NCBI GenBank assembly: GCA_947493165.1
Contig: CANLPY010000001.1
Span: forward strand, 2,034,566-2,098,565
From: an uncultured Erythrobacter sp.
GTDB lineage: Bacteria > Pseudomonadota > Alphaproteobacteria > Sphingomonadales > Sphingomonadaceae
Length of the DNA stretch: 64,000 bases
Reading direction: 5' to 3'
Shown: piece after piece, positions 8,635 to 17,310 of the stretch
Position numbering within the stretch: position 1 is the stretch's first letter
Layout: each line of letters begins with the position of its first letter
Position numbers and translations under genes: made by a program
Notes under the pieces: generated by a model
Database searches by the model: none
Seen by the model: only the letters and a program-made list of their open reading frames with translations
Told to the model about the DNA's origin: nothing

Positions 8635-9389
8635 GCGGGCCTAAAGCCTCCATCAAGCAGGATAGATTCGCCGGTGATCCAGCGACCGCCGGGTGACATG
8701 AGATAAAGCGCCAGGTTCGACACGTCTTCAGGTTGCCCAAAGCCCAGCGGGTATTGCGCTTCAATCCGTTCGCTGGCGTTGTTTACGCCGCCATCGACAT
8801 ACTTTTGGTGCATTTCGGTCACAACATTTCCCGCAGCAATCGTATTCACTGTGATCCCGCGCTTGGCGCATTCCGGCGCGGCAATATTAGCCATCTGTGC
8901 AATCGCGGCCTTTGCTGAGCCATACAGAGCGAGGCCTTGAGCGGGCTTGAAAGCGCTCGCCGAGGACATCAAGACAATCCGGCCACCATCTTCCATCACC
9001 GACTTGCGCAAAGCGGTGCCAATGATCGCAGAGGTGCCACGAACAGATGCGTTGTAGAGCAGATCGAAGGTGCGGTCGGAAGCTCCCTTCATCGATTGAA
9101 TGGTGTTCGCTCCGGCGCAATGGAACATGCCATAGACCGGACCATGCTCTTTCGTAGCGGCGCGGATCTTTTTCACGAATTCATCGACGCTTTCGATGGC
9201 ATCGGTGAACCTTGAGTGGCCATCGCCCGGACATTCGTCGAGAGTTTGCGCAAGTCGCTCTTCATCGCGGCCAAAGGCTAGGATGCGTGCACCATAATTT
9301 GCCGCGGCGACTGCAAAGTCGCGGCCTAGGCCGGACGATGCGCCAGTAACCAAAATCAACTTCCCGGCGAGAAAATCAGGCGCAAACAT
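8631..9389 (-). CDS. SDR-family oxidoreductase (FabG-like)
   Basis: 252 residues, classical short-chain dehydrogenase length. The cofactor motif TGASSGLG is at 15-22, AFGRDEERL follows as the beta2 region, the CAGAN motif is near 91-95, and the catalytic Ser about 143, Tyr156 and Lys160 (YGSAK) are intact. The end reads ITGESILLDGGF, usual for FabG-like enzymes. Arg41 after the second strand favours NADP(H). In this operon it most simply reduces a 3-oxoacyl group made by the KAS III enzymes to 3-hydroxyacyl, but a sugar ketoreductase role cannot be excluded. Its ATG overlaps the upstream KAS III stop by one base. Confidence 0.9.
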   Translation of the reverse strand: MFAPDFLAGKLILVTGASSGLGRDFAVAAANYGARILAFGRDEERLAQTLDECPGDGHSRFTDAIESVDEFVKKIRAATKEHGPVYGMFHCAGANTIQSMKGASDRTFDLLYNASVRGTSAIIGTALRKSVMEDGGRIVLMSSASAFKPAQGLALYGSAKAAIAQMANIAAPECAKRGITVNTIAAGNVVTEMHQKYVDGGVNNASERIEAQYPLGFGQPEDVSNLALYLMSPGGRWITGESILLDGGFRPA

Positions 9390-10423
9390 TACGCAGCCTC
9401 ATCGACAAGGTAGGTCGGGATAGCGTCAAGCTGCGCATGCAAGGCGGACCAAGACAAACCGACACCAAATCCGCACATGACGGCGCAATGGGATTCTGCC
9501 GGGCCGTCTGTCACAAATGCGAGCGGTATCGATGCGCTTGAGGTGTTGCCGTACCGATCTAAGTTCACGATGACATCTTCAGGTGCGAAACCAGCCTTGC
9601 GTCCAATTGTCTTGAGGATCAGCTCATTCGCTTGGTGAAGATAGAGTTTGTCGACAGCACCCGGTTCAGACTGAGCAAAGTCTAGCAATTTGCCGATTGC
9701 TTCGGGAACGACCGTGGTGGCGAAGCCAAAAACGCTGGCCCCGTCCATAAACAAACGGCCTTCGGTCACTTCACCTGACAGTTCATCGATATCCGCGCTT
9801 GCCGCGCGTGATGCACTCCCTGGCATGATAATGGCACGGTTTCCAGATCCGTCCGAACCAACGAGGAAGCGCCACCTGCCTGCCCCTTCGCGCTTGCTAA
9901 CCAATGTCGCAGTGCCTGCGTCGCCAAAGATTGGCGCGGTAGAGCGATGTTCCGGGTCAACAACCTTCGAACTTGTATCACCGGCTAGCAATAGCACACG
10001 TTCCACGCCACCGCCCGCGATAAGAGAAGCAGCCAGCCACAATCCATACGTGTAGCCGGAGCATCCGAGATTGACGTCGAATGAAGCGACGGACCGAGGC
10101 AATCCAAGCCGATCCTGAGCAATAATGGCCGAGGCAGGAAGATCGTAGTCTGGCGTTTGGGTGACTAATATGACAGCCCCGACGCCGTCGAAACTATGAC
10201 CTTCATCGAACAACTTTTGAGCAGCATCGACGCATAGATCAAGTGTCGTCTGCTCTTCTACAACCCGGCGCTCAAGGATGCCGGTTGATTTGCCAAACCG
10301 GCGCGCGAACTTTTCGCCAAAGCGACTTTCAAAAGCGTCGTTGGCAACATTCTTTGAAGGCACCGCAGCAGCGATCGCATCAATAGCAATGTCGCTAAAG
10401 CTGGAAAGGCCTTCGTTTGCCAT
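9389..10423 (-). CDS. 3-oxoacyl-ACP synthase III-like enzyme (KAS III, copy 1)
   Basis: 344 residues from ATG 10423, one base after the ACP stop; ATGs at 10435 and 10441 would overlap the ACP gene. It has the thiolase fold of FabH with the full catalytic triad: Cys121 in NLGCSGY, His263 in LHQAN and Asn293 in YGNTSS. The GDAGTATLV motif is also present. KAS III enzymes join an acyl-CoA starter to malonyl-ACP, giving a 3-oxoacyl-ACP two carbons longer. With the neighbouring ACP and a second KAS III it looks like a dedicated acyl-chain starter rather than the housekeeping FabH, which normally lies with plsX. Confidence 0.92.
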   Translation of the reverse strand: MANEGLSSFSDIAIDAIAAAVPSKNVANDAFESRFGEKFARRFGKSTGILERRVVEEQTTLDLCVDAAQKLFDEGHSFDGVGAVILVTQTPDYDLPASAIIAQDRLGLPRSVASFDVNLGCSGYTYGLWLAASLIAGGGVERVLLLAGDTSSKVVDPEHRSTAPIFGDAGTATLVSKREGAGRWRFLVGSDGSGNRAIIMPGSASRAASADIDELSGEVTEGRLFMDGASVFGFATTVVPEAIGKLLDFAQSEPGAVDKLYLHQANELILKTIGRKAGFAPEDVIVNLDRYGNTSSASIPLAFVTDGPAESHCAVMCGFGVGLSWSALHAQLDAIPTYLVDEAA

Positions 10424-10424
10424 T

Positions 10425-10646
10425 CTATTCGCCATTGGCAATCGTCATGACTTCACCATAAGTTTTGCACTCAGCCAGCGCCTCACCTTCGACAGTCGTT
10501 CCGAAATGTTCGTCTATCAGGGCGATCACGGTCACAATAGTCATCGAATCCCACATTTCAGATTCCTCGAGAACATAACCTTCGAGCAGCACATCTTCTT
10601 CAACCTCAAGAGTGTCGGCAAACACTTCGCGAAACTCATCACTCAT
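10425..10646 (-). CDS. Dedicated acyl carrier protein
   Basis: 73 residues, acidic, helical. The 4'-phosphopantetheine site is Ser34 in MWDSMT, the equivalent of the usual DSL motif. The start at 10646 has GAGGG eight bases upstream; an ATG 18 codons earlier lies in the upstream KAS III gene and gives an unrelated leader. G+C is lower than around it (30/60 at 10441-10500, 29/60 at 10561-10620, against 37/60 at 12781-12840). It sits between the two KAS III genes, so it is most likely their private carrier. No phosphopantetheinyl transferase is in the window. Confidence 0.9.
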   Translation of the reverse strand: MSDEFREVFADTLEVEEDVLLEGYVLEESEMWDSMTIVTVIALIDEHFGTTVEGEALAECKTYGEVMTIANGE

Positions 10647-10656
10647 TATAAAACCC

Positions 10657-11628
10657 TCAAAACTTAATAGTACAGCCGGCCCAAGATAGGCCGACTCCAA
10701 AACCTAGCAGCACGCCCGTCTGGCCGCGCTCGATGTGTCCTTTATCGATTGCCCTCGAAAGTGCAATCGGGATGGTGCTGGACACGGTGTTGCCGACATC
10801 CGCGAAATCGACAATCATTTGCTCATCTTGCAAGCCTAGTTTGCGCTGCAATTGCTTTAGAATGAAGCTGTTTGCCTGATGCAGAATGGCGAATTCGACA
10901 TCCGCTTTGGCCATATCGGCCTTTTGCAGCAGAGTTTCGAACATCGGCGGGATTTCGCGCAAAGTGAAATTGAGCACCGCAGGCCCGTCCATATAGAGAT
11001 CTTCAATGGCGCCGCCATCTGCAGTGCGCATACCGCTGTTCTTCACAATTAACTTATCGGCGCCGCTACCATCCGAGCCGAAAACAAAGTTCTCAAGTGT
11101 CGATTCGCCCGTCTCATCGCGCGCGATAATCGTTGCCGTCCCTGCGTCGCCGAAAATGGTTCTGACACTAGGATCATCATCACCGACCAATTTAGAATAT
11201 CCGTCGGCGGTGAGGAGCAACACCGTTTTGGCGACATTTGCATCTACCAAAGATTTGGCTAGGGCAAGGCCATGGAGATAGCCTGAACATCCTTGATTGA
11301 TGTCGATCGCGCCGATCGTCGAAGGCAAGCCAAGCCGATCCTGAATGATGCAAGCGCTGGTCGGCAAAAGGTAGTCTGGCGACTGGGTGCAGAAGATCAG
11401 ATAGTCGATCTCTGACCGGAATTCTGGGCGCGTGTTGAACAGGTTCTCAGCCGCTGAAACCGCAAGATCGGACGGCGTTTCATCCGGCGCTAGGACATGA
11501 CGCTGCTCAATGCCAAGCTTTTTTACTATCTTGTCTGCGGTCCAACCCGCAAAACCCTCAGCCAACTCTTTGTTACTGAGTATCTTGCCTGGCAGCGCTA
11601 CGGCCACATCTTCAATGCGGCTGCTCAT
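10657..11628 (-). CDS. 3-oxoacyl-ACP synthase III-like enzyme (KAS III, copy 2)
   Basis: 323 residues, first gene of the operon. The FabH catalytic triad is complete: Cys114 in NQGCSGY, His250 in LHQAN, Asn280 in VGNTVSS. It shares TQSPDY, QDRLGLP, GCSGY and GDAGTAT motifs with copy 1, so the two are paralogues, but they differ widely elsewhere and neither looks decayed. Two active KAS III enzymes beside one ACP suggest two successive condensations, or different starter units. The start lies 55 bases after the sucC stop; either a short promoter is there or transcription reads through from sucC. Confidence 0.92.
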   Translation of the reverse strand: MSSRIEDVAVALPGKILSNKELAEGFAGWTADKIVKKLGIEQRHVLAPDETPSDLAVSAAENLFNTRPEFRSEIDYLIFCTQSPDYLLPTSACIIQDRLGLPSTIGAIDINQGCSGYLHGLALAKSLVDANVAKTVLLLTADGYSKLVGDDDPSVRTIFGDAGTATIIARDETGESTLENFVFGSDGSGADKLIVKNSGMRTADGGAIEDLYMDGPAVLNFTLREIPPMFETLLQKADMAKADVEFAILHQANSFILKQLQRKLGLQDEQMIVDFADVGNTVSSTIPIALSRAIDKGHIERGQTGVLLGFGVGLSWAGCTIKF

Positions 11629-11683
11629 GCTGCACGCGCCAGTCGCTGGACGATTGCTCGAGATGATCGCAGTTCAATACTTA

Positions 11684-12883
11684 TCACGCCGCCTGTTTCA
11701 CCTCAGCGACGATTTTCTTCGCAGCATCGCCCAGATCATCAGCTGCCACAATTGGCAGGCCGGAATTGGCGAGGATTTCCTTACCCTTGGCGACATTCGT
11801 TCCTTCAAGGCGAACGACCAATGGCACAGAAAGGTTCACGTCCTTCGCCGCTTGAACGATACCATCGGCGATAATGTCACACTTCATAATACCGCCAAAG
11901 ATGTTGACCAGAATGCCCTCAACCGCCGGATCTTTGAGGATGATTTTGAACGCCGCCGTCACCTTTTCGGTTGTCGCGCCGCCGCCCACGTCAAGGAAGT
12001 TGGCTGGGAATGCGCCGTTCAGCTTAATGATGTCCATTGTCGCCATGGCGAGGCCAGCGCCGTTGACCATGCAGCCGATATTGCCGTCTAGCTTAATGTA
12101 AGCAAGATCATATTCCGATGCTTCGACTTCCGCCGGGTCTTCCTCGGTCTCGTCGCGCATTTCCTCAATCGCTGGGTGGCGATAGAGCGCGTTGCCATCA
12201 AAGCTCATCTTTGTGTCGAGCACCAGCAATTGCGCGTCTTTGGTTTCAACCAGCGGGTTGATTTCCAACATCTCGCAATCGCTCGCCATAAAGGCGGCAT
12301 AGAGTTTCGCGGCAAGTTTTTGGCACTGCTTGTTGAGGTCGCCTGTCAGGTTCAGAGCGAAAGCAACCGCGCGGCCGTGATGCGGCATAAAGCCTTGCGC
12401 GGGATCAATCGTGATCGTGGTGATCAGCTCAGGCGTGTTGTGCGCGACATCTTCAATATCCATCCCGCCTTCGGTTGAAGCGACCATGGCGACTTGCCCG
12501 CTGGCCCGGTCGACGAGCATCGCGAGGTAATATTCGCTTTCAATATCGACGCCGTCAGTGACGTAGAGGCGGTTTACTTGCTTGCCCTCATCGCCGGTCT
12601 GGATTGTCACCAATGTGTTGCCAAGCATTTCGCCTGCGTCTTTTTCGACGTCTTCGATTGACTGGGCAAGGCGCACGCCGCCTTTCGCATCTGGGCCAAG
12701 CTCTTTGAATTTGCCTTTTCCGCGGCCACCGGCATGAATTTGCGCTTTCACCACATAAAGCGGTCCGGGCAGCTTTTTCGCCGCCTCAACCGCCTCACCA
12801 ACGCTCATCGCCGCATGGCCATCAGGAACAGCAATTCCGTGTTCCTTGAGCAATTCCTTGGCTTGATATTCGTGGATGTTCAT
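11684..12883 (-). CDS. sucC: Succinate-CoA ligase (ADP-forming) subunit beta
   Basis: 399 residues from ATG 12883, where [17 protein letters not shown] is the canonical SucC N-terminus; the open frame extends upstream without support. It carries the ATP-grasp domain ([23 protein letters not shown]) and the C-terminal flavodoxin-like domain ([23 protein letters not shown]). It makes ATP from succinyl-CoA in the TCA cycle as a heterotetramer with SucD. sucD, usually adjacent in alphaproteobacteria, is not found downstream, where the KAS III operon begins instead. Confidence 0.97.
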   Translation of the reverse strand: MNIHEYQAKELLKEHGIAVPDGHAAMSVGEAVEAAKKLPGPLYVVKAQIHAGGRGKGKFKELGPDAKGGVRLAQSIEDVEKDAGEMLGNTLVTIQTGDEGKQVNRLYVTDGVDIESEYYLAMLVDRASGQVAMVASTEGGMDIEDVAHNTPELITTITIDPAQGFMPHHGRAVAFALNLTGDLNKQCQKLAAKLYAAFMASDCEMLEINPLVETKDAQLLVLDTKMSFDGNALYRHPAIEEMRDETEEDPAEVEASEYDLAYIKLDGNIGCMVNGAGLAMATMDIIKLNGAFPANFLDVGGGATTEKVTAAFKIILKDPAVEGILVNIFGGIMKCDIIADGIVQAAKDVNLSVPLVVRLEGTNVAKGKEILANSGLPIVAADDLGDAAKKIVAEVKQAA

Positions 12884-13020
12884 GGGTGAGCGTGTCCTTG
12901 ATAAGCAAATTGGGCAGATGGTCATCGTGCTGCGCTGCGGCAACATATGTTTGCACATGCCTAAGCATGGATTGAGTGACTTGAAAAGTGGGGTTTGTGC
13001 GGCCACGAGGATAGCCACGC

Positions 13021-13806
13021 ATGATTGATCACCAACGCCTAGAAGGAATTGTCCGAGAAGCGGGGCGAATTGCGCATTCGCGCTGGCCGGGCGACGGACA
13101 TAACCTGGCAAGCTGGGACAAGACGCCCGGCGATCCGGTGAGCGAGGCGGACTTAGAGGTTGATACATTCCTGAAACGCGAACTTGGCGCTTTGCTGCCG
13201 TCAGCGGGCTGGCTGTCGGAAGAGACAGCGGACGACGAATCGCGATTGAAAAAGGATTTGATCTGGCTGGTCGATCCCATCGACGGAACGCGTGATTACA
13301 TTCGCGGCCGCACTGGCTGGGCGATTTCGGTCGCGTTGATCAGTTCTGGCAGACCGCTCATCGGTATGCTCTCAGCGCCAGCACGCGGCGAGGAATGGCT
13401 GGCGCAGGCGGGCCAGGGGGTGACGTTGAATGGTGCGCCGATCGCCGCCTCTCGCCGGAGTGAATTTGCAGGTTCGCGCATTCCCATTGACCAATTGCCG
13501 TCACCCGATTCGGACCTCGTCGTGGTCGATAAGCCCAATTCAATCGCGCTGCGAGTGGCAATGGTGGCCGCTGATCACGCTGATCTGGTCGCGACATTGC
13601 GGTGGGGATTTGAATGGGATGTGGGCGCAGCGGCCTTAATTGCACGCGAAGCGGGTGCGGCGGTAACTGACGCTTTCGGCAAACCGTTTGGTTATAATAA
13701 GCGCGACCCGCGCGCTTTTGGTGTGCTCGCTAGCTCTCCTTTGATCCATACCGAAGCGATTGCGCGAGTGGCTGATCGGGCTAAGGATTTGGCTCAAAAG
13801 GCGTAG
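13021..13806 (+). CDS. Inositol-monophosphatase-family phosphatase (CysQ/SuhB-like)
   Basis: 261 residues with all metal-binding motifs of the family: WLSEET near 65, [13 protein letters not shown] near 82-94 and WDVGAAALI near 200. Members dephosphorylate inositol phosphates, PAP or sugar phosphates with Mg2+. The substrate cannot be fixed. A second member at 42202-42960 sits in the sulfate-activation operon and is the better CysQ, so this copy may act on inositol- or histidinol-phosphate-like substrates. It is transcribed away from sucC, with 137 bases between the starts, and seems monocistronic. Confidence 0.85.
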   Translation: MIDHQRLEGIVREAGRIAHSRWPGDGHNLASWDKTPGDPVSEADLEVDTFLKRELGALLPSAGWLSEETADDESRLKKDLIWLVDPIDGTRDYIRGRTGWAISVALISSGRPLIGMLSAPARGEEWLAQAGQGVTLNGAPIAASRRSEFAGSRIPIDQLPSPDSDLVVVDKPNSIALRVAMVAADHADLVATLRWGFEWDVGAAALIAREAGAAVTDAFGKPFGYNKRDPRAFGVLASSPLIHTEAIARVADRAKDLAQKA

Positions 13807-13904
13807 TCACCAGCGAAACTTATTTGTTCTCTTCGCGCAATTTCCTCCCCCACGCGATCATGGATGGCATCGCTGCGGGCGTTACGTAGGCAACGAGCAG
13901 CGTT

Positions 13905-13942
13905 GTGCAAAAACAAAAGGGGCCGGAGTTTCCTCCGACCCC
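13905..13942 (-). terminator. Intrinsic terminator after the OmpA lipoprotein gene
   Basis: Minus-strand GGGGTCGGAG (13942-13933), GAAA tetraloop, CTCCGGCCCC (13928-13919), then TTTTGTTTTTG. Ten pairs with one G-U wobble. It lies 23 bases after the stop at 13965. Confidence 0.9.
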
Positions 13943-13964
13943 TCTCACACTTTAGGTTAGGCCC

Positions 13965-14663
13965 TTAATTACCAGAACGTGCCGCGTTTACATCGTCCTG
14001 ACTGATCGGAACGATCTTAATTTCGACGCGGCGGTTCAGCGGTTCATTCACATTATCGCCGGTTTTCACCCGCAATTGATCATAGCTTTCACCGAACCCT
14101 TGTGTCGCCATGCGGCTGCGGGCGACCCCGCGTGATGCGAGGTAATCCGCCACTGTTTGCGCGCGGCGCTCTGAAAGGTTCTGGTTCAAAGCGTTGGAGC
14201 CGGTTGTATCGGTAAAGCCGTAAACATCGATCAGGCTGTTTGGATATTGGATCAGACTGTCTGCAACGGTGTTAAGCGTGTCATAAAAGCCTGGATTGAT
14301 GTCAGCCGAGCCGCTGGCAAAGGTCACGCCGTCTGGCAGGCGCACAAGAATGCCGTCTTGGTCGCCGATCTCTTCGACATCAACGCCACTACCTGCGGTC
14401 TGCTCGTCCAGTTCCTTGATCTGGTCATCAAACTGCTTGCCGATGACCGCGCCGGCAGAACCACCAATGCCTGCGCCGATGATGCGGGCGGTGTCGCCGC
14501 CGATTAATCCGCCAGCCGCGGTGCCCAGAACGCCGCCTAAAACGGCGCCAATGGCGGTGCGCGAAACTTTCTGTTCGCCGGTGTTCGGATCAGTCACGCA
14601 GGCGCTGGTGCCCAGCAATGCGACGGCGGCGGTACTCGAAAGGATAATCTTTGATGTTTTCAT
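13965..14663 (-). CDS. OmpA-family lipoprotein with glycine zipper (YiaD-like)
   Basis: 232 residues from ATG 14663, with AGGAGG upstream. A signal peptide ends in LGTSAC, a lipobox-like site, so the protein is probably an outer-membrane lipoprotein. Residues about 35-85 form a glycine-zipper helix pair (AIGAVLGGVLGTAAGGLIGG, AGIGGSAGAVIG). Residues about 105-225 are an OmpA peptidoglycan-binding domain (DVYGFTDTTGSNALNQNLSERRAQTVADYL, NRRVEIKI). Such proteins tether the outer membrane to the wall. Monocistronic, with its own strong terminator. Confidence 0.92.
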   Translation of the reverse strand: MKTSKIILSSTAAVALLGTSACVTDPNTGEQKVSRTAIGAVLGGVLGTAAGGLIGGDTARIIGAGIGGSAGAVIGKQFDDQIKELDEQTAGSGVDVEEIGDQDGILVRLPDGVTFASGSADINPGFYDTLNTVADSLIQYPNSLIDVYGFTDTTGSNALNQNLSERRAQTVADYLASRGVARSRMATQGFGESYDQLRVKTGDNVNEPLNRRVEIKIVPISQDDVNAARSGN

Positions 14664-14865
14664 TCTATGTTTCCTCCTGAAATGCGACAATTATGCCTCT
14701 TTAATGGGCGGCGACCCTCATTGTTCCCTAAGGGTGTCATCTGTCTGTGTTGCCTTTGATGCAAGCTGAACGTGGTTAATTCATGTTACGACTTGTGTTC
14801 TTTATCAGCAAGAATGCGCACATGAATGGCTGGCGAGCGCCCGCAATTGTGCTAGCATTTGCCTC

Positions 14866-16158
14866 GTGACACCTTTTCCTTGGACAGATTTGATCATCAT
14901 CGGCGGCTTAATCGTGCTGAATGGCGTGTTCGCCATGTCAGAGCTTGCGATTGTTTCAGCCAAGACGGCCCGGCTCAAAGGCAAAGCGGAGGATGGCTCT
15001 GCGGCGGCAAAAACCGCAATTTCGCTGGCGGCTGACCCCGGCAAATTCCTTTCCACCGTGCAAATCGGGATTACTTTGGTCGCGATTATTTCGGGCGCAT
15101 ATTCCGGATCGAGTCTTGGCGGTCCAATCGGCGAGCGGCTGGTGCTGATCGGTGTGCCTGTTGATATGTCAGCCGATGTTGGTTTCATTATCGCCATTGC
15201 CTTCACCACCTATTTCACACTCGTGATCGGTGAGCTGGTGCCAAAGCAGCTGGCGTTGCGCGCCGCAGTGCCGATTGCGTTGGTTATGGCGCGCCCAATG
15301 GCGTTTCTGGCCCGAATCGCAGCACCGCTGGTGTGGGTGCTCGATAAGTCGTCGGCTGGGATTATTCGACTGTTCGGCATCCGCTCTGGCAACCAGAATA
15401 ACGTGACGGCGGAAGAGCTGCAGATGATCTTCGCTGATGCGACCCGCTCTGGCGTGATCGAAGAAGAACAGCATCAAATTCTAACCGGCGTCGTGCGTTT
15501 GGCCGAACGGCCCGTGCGAGAGATGATGACGCCGCGTAAAGAGCTCGATTGGATCGATATTGGCGCAAATGAAGCAGCTATAAGGGATGCGATTGAGAAG
15601 AGCCCGCACTCCCTTCTGCCGGTGGCGGATGGCTCGCCTGACAATGTGCTGGGCGTGGTAAAGGTGCGCGAAGTTCTGGGCGCGATGGTGGCTGGCGAGG
15701 CGGTTTCACTCGAAGACATGATGCGCAAAGCGGAGGTTGTGCCTGATCAGCTCGATGCGATGGATGCGCTGCGGGTCTTGCAACAGGCTGATATCGCCTT
15801 GGCGATGGTGCATGATGAATATGGCCACCTCGACGGAGTGATTACCCCAGTTGACCTGCTGACCGCGATGGCGGGCAATTTCGCCAGCGATCAGGACGAA
15901 GGTGACACGCCGGAACTGGTCGAGCGTCCTGATGGCTCTTTGCTGATTTCGGGCGCTATGGGGGCCGATGCTTTGGCTGATCGCCTAGACCTTGATTACG
16001 ATGACAATCGCGAATTTGGCACGGCGGCGGGCTATGCCCTGTCGCTGTTCAAAAAGCTGCCCGTAGAAGGTGAAAGCTTCACTGATCAGGGCTGGCGCTT
16101 TGAAGTGGTCGACATGGAACGCCGCCGGATCAACAAAATCTTGGTGCGCAAAGAGTAG
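14866..16158 (+). CDS. CNNM/CorC-type membrane protein (DUF21, CBS, CorC_HlyC)
   Basis: 430 residues. Residues 1-190 are the DUF21 (CNNM) membrane domain (GVFAMSELAIVSAKTARLK, STVQIGITLVAIISGAYSG, GELVPKQLALR). About 205-330 hold a CBS pair (REMMTPRKELDWID, HDEYGHLDGVITPVDLL), and about 345-430 the CorC_HlyC domain. Proteins of this type are linked to Mg2+/Co2+ transport or resistance; the 'hemolysin' name is historical. The start is a GTG at 14866, with no clear Shine-Dalgarno. It stands alone on the plus strand. Confidence 0.9.
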   Translation: MTPFPWTDLIIIGGLIVLNGVFAMSELAIVSAKTARLKGKAEDGSAAAKTAISLAADPGKFLSTVQIGITLVAIISGAYSGSSLGGPIGERLVLIGVPVDMSADVGFIIAIAFTTYFTLVIGELVPKQLALRAAVPIALVMARPMAFLARIAAPLVWVLDKSSAGIIRLFGIRSGNQNNVTAEELQMIFADATRSGVIEEEQHQILTGVVRLAERPVREMMTPRKELDWIDIGANEAAIRDAIEKSPHSLLPVADGSPDNVLGVVKVREVLGAMVAGEAVSLEDMMRKAEVVPDQLDAMDALRVLQQADIALAMVHDEYGHLDGVITPVDLLTAMAGNFASDQDEGDTPELVERPDGSLLISGAMGADALADRLDLDYDDNREFGTAAGYALSLFKKLPVEGESFTDQGWRFEVVDMERRRINKILVRKE

Positions 16159-16212
16159 GTTGATTGATTCCCTAATGCCATCCGGCATGCGAAATCCTCG
16201 GGCCCGACGGTC

Positions 16213-16237
16213 CTGCGGCCGGCTAGCCGGCCTTGCG
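16213..16237. repeat. 25-bp intergenic repeat unit, copy A
   Basis: Contains the perfect palindrome GGCCGGCTAGCCGGCC (16217-16232). Read on the minus strand the unit matches 31380-31404 at 22 of 25 positions. It lies between two convergent genes. Confidence 0.55.
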
Positions 16238-16332
16238 ACCCGCTGCGCTGACCGCGCTCCGCGACCCTGCATATAACCTGACATGGATTGGGGCCGATAG
16301 GCCTCGCAAGGGCGTATGCCCGCCGTGCAAAA

Positions 16333-16743
16333 TTACGACGGTATTACAGCCTGTGCGCTCGCGCCGTCGCCTTCTGGTGCAGCGATGATATCGCGCGTTA
16401 CCCGGCCCTTGGCCACGGTGTTGGTATCAGGATCACCAACTTGGCTGCGAATGCCCGGATCAGATGCTCCTGCACGGTCAAGCGCGCTCGTTTCAACCTG
16501 ACTGCGCGCAGCGGGACCGCCAAACAAGGCCTCAAGCGCTTGCTCAGATGCTGCGCCTTCTGCCGGACGCGGTGTGCCCGGTGCGGGTGGTTCCAAGTTA
16601 AAGTCTGGCGGCACAACAAGCGGAGCCTGACGCTGCACAGCAAATTCATCGGGGCGATCACGGTTGAAAACGCCCGAACCTCCGCAACCAGCCAGCATGG
16701 CTCCGGTCGAGGCAAGAAGGATGGCGGTTTTAATGGCACGCAT
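16333..16743 (-). CDS. DUF3035-family lipoprotein
   Basis: 136 residues. A signal peptide ends MLAGCGG, a good lipobox, so an outer-membrane or periplasmic lipoprotein is expected. The mature part opens with RPDEFAV, then APLVVPPDFNLEPPAPGTPRP, the alphaproteobacterial DUF3035 signature; the rest is low-complexity Ala/Asp-rich. Function is unknown to me; a link to outer-membrane protein assembly has been proposed for similar lipoproteins, which I cannot confirm here. It is 15 bases after lspA, the peptidase that would mature it, and ends the gpmA-to-DUF3035 gene run. Confidence 0.8.
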   Translation of the reverse strand: MRAIKTAILLASTGAMLAGCGGSGVFNRDRPDEFAVQRQAPLVVPPDFNLEPPAPGTPRPAEGAASEQALEALFGGPAARSQVETSALDRAGASDPGIRSQVGDPDTNTVAKGRVTRDIIAAPEGDGASAQAVIPS

Positions 16744-16758
16744 GGTATTTTCTCCGCG

Positions 16759-17310
16759 TCAATTCTTCGCAGGCTGCTCGGCACCGGCCGCGCTGCTCTG
16801 TTCGTTGGAAGTGTCTGTATCATCCTTATCGCTGCCAAAAAAGCTGCGTATCAGGATTATCACGACACCAATGGTGATAGCCGCATCAGCGACGTTGAAA
16901 ACAAGGAAGGGGCGAAACGTGCCGATATGCAGATCGGCATAGTCGATGACATAGCCCAGTTCATAGCGATCACGGATATTTCCAATCGCCCCGCCAAGGA
17001 TCATGGAAAGACCAAGGATATCGCCGATCAGCCGCTCTCGCATGATCCACACCAGCACGACCAGTGCGATCAGCGCCGTCATCGCGACCAGCGCCCAGCG
17101 CATTTCCATGCTCTGCGCGGTTAGCAGACCCAGCGAAACGCCGCGGTTCTCCACGTAAGTAAGATCAAAGAACGGCAGCAGTTCAATATTGCGCACCTCG
17201 CGCAGGGCAAGCGGGCCGATGACATACCATTTGATCACTTGATCAACGCCAGCGATGACGAGTGCGAGCAACAGTCCGATCACGCGGTTGCGGGTAAGCA
17301 GCGTGCTCAT
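16759..17310 (-). CDS. lspA: Lipoprotein signal peptidase II
   Basis: 183 residues with four membrane helices. The catalytic Asp residues are in GNIRDRYE and FNVADAAI. LspA cleaves diacylglyceryl-prolipoproteins before the lipidated Cys, in the inner membrane. Its ATG overlaps the ileS stop (ATGA), an order that is widespread in bacteria. The last 30 residues are Asp/Ala-rich and cytoplasmic. Confidence 0.97.
   Translation of the reverse strand: MSTLLTRNRVIGLLLALVIAGVDQVIKWYVIGPLALREVRNIELLPFFDLTYVENRGVSLGLLTAQSMEMRWALVAMTALIALVVLVWIMRERLIGDILGLSMILGGAIGNIRDRYELGYVIDYADLHIGTFRPFLVFNVADAAITIGVVIILIRSFFGSDKDDTDTSNEQSSAAGAEQPAKN

Noticed and set aside
16288-17124. 278-codon open frame opposite lspA and the DUF3035 gene
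   Set aside because: Antisense of two well-supported genes.
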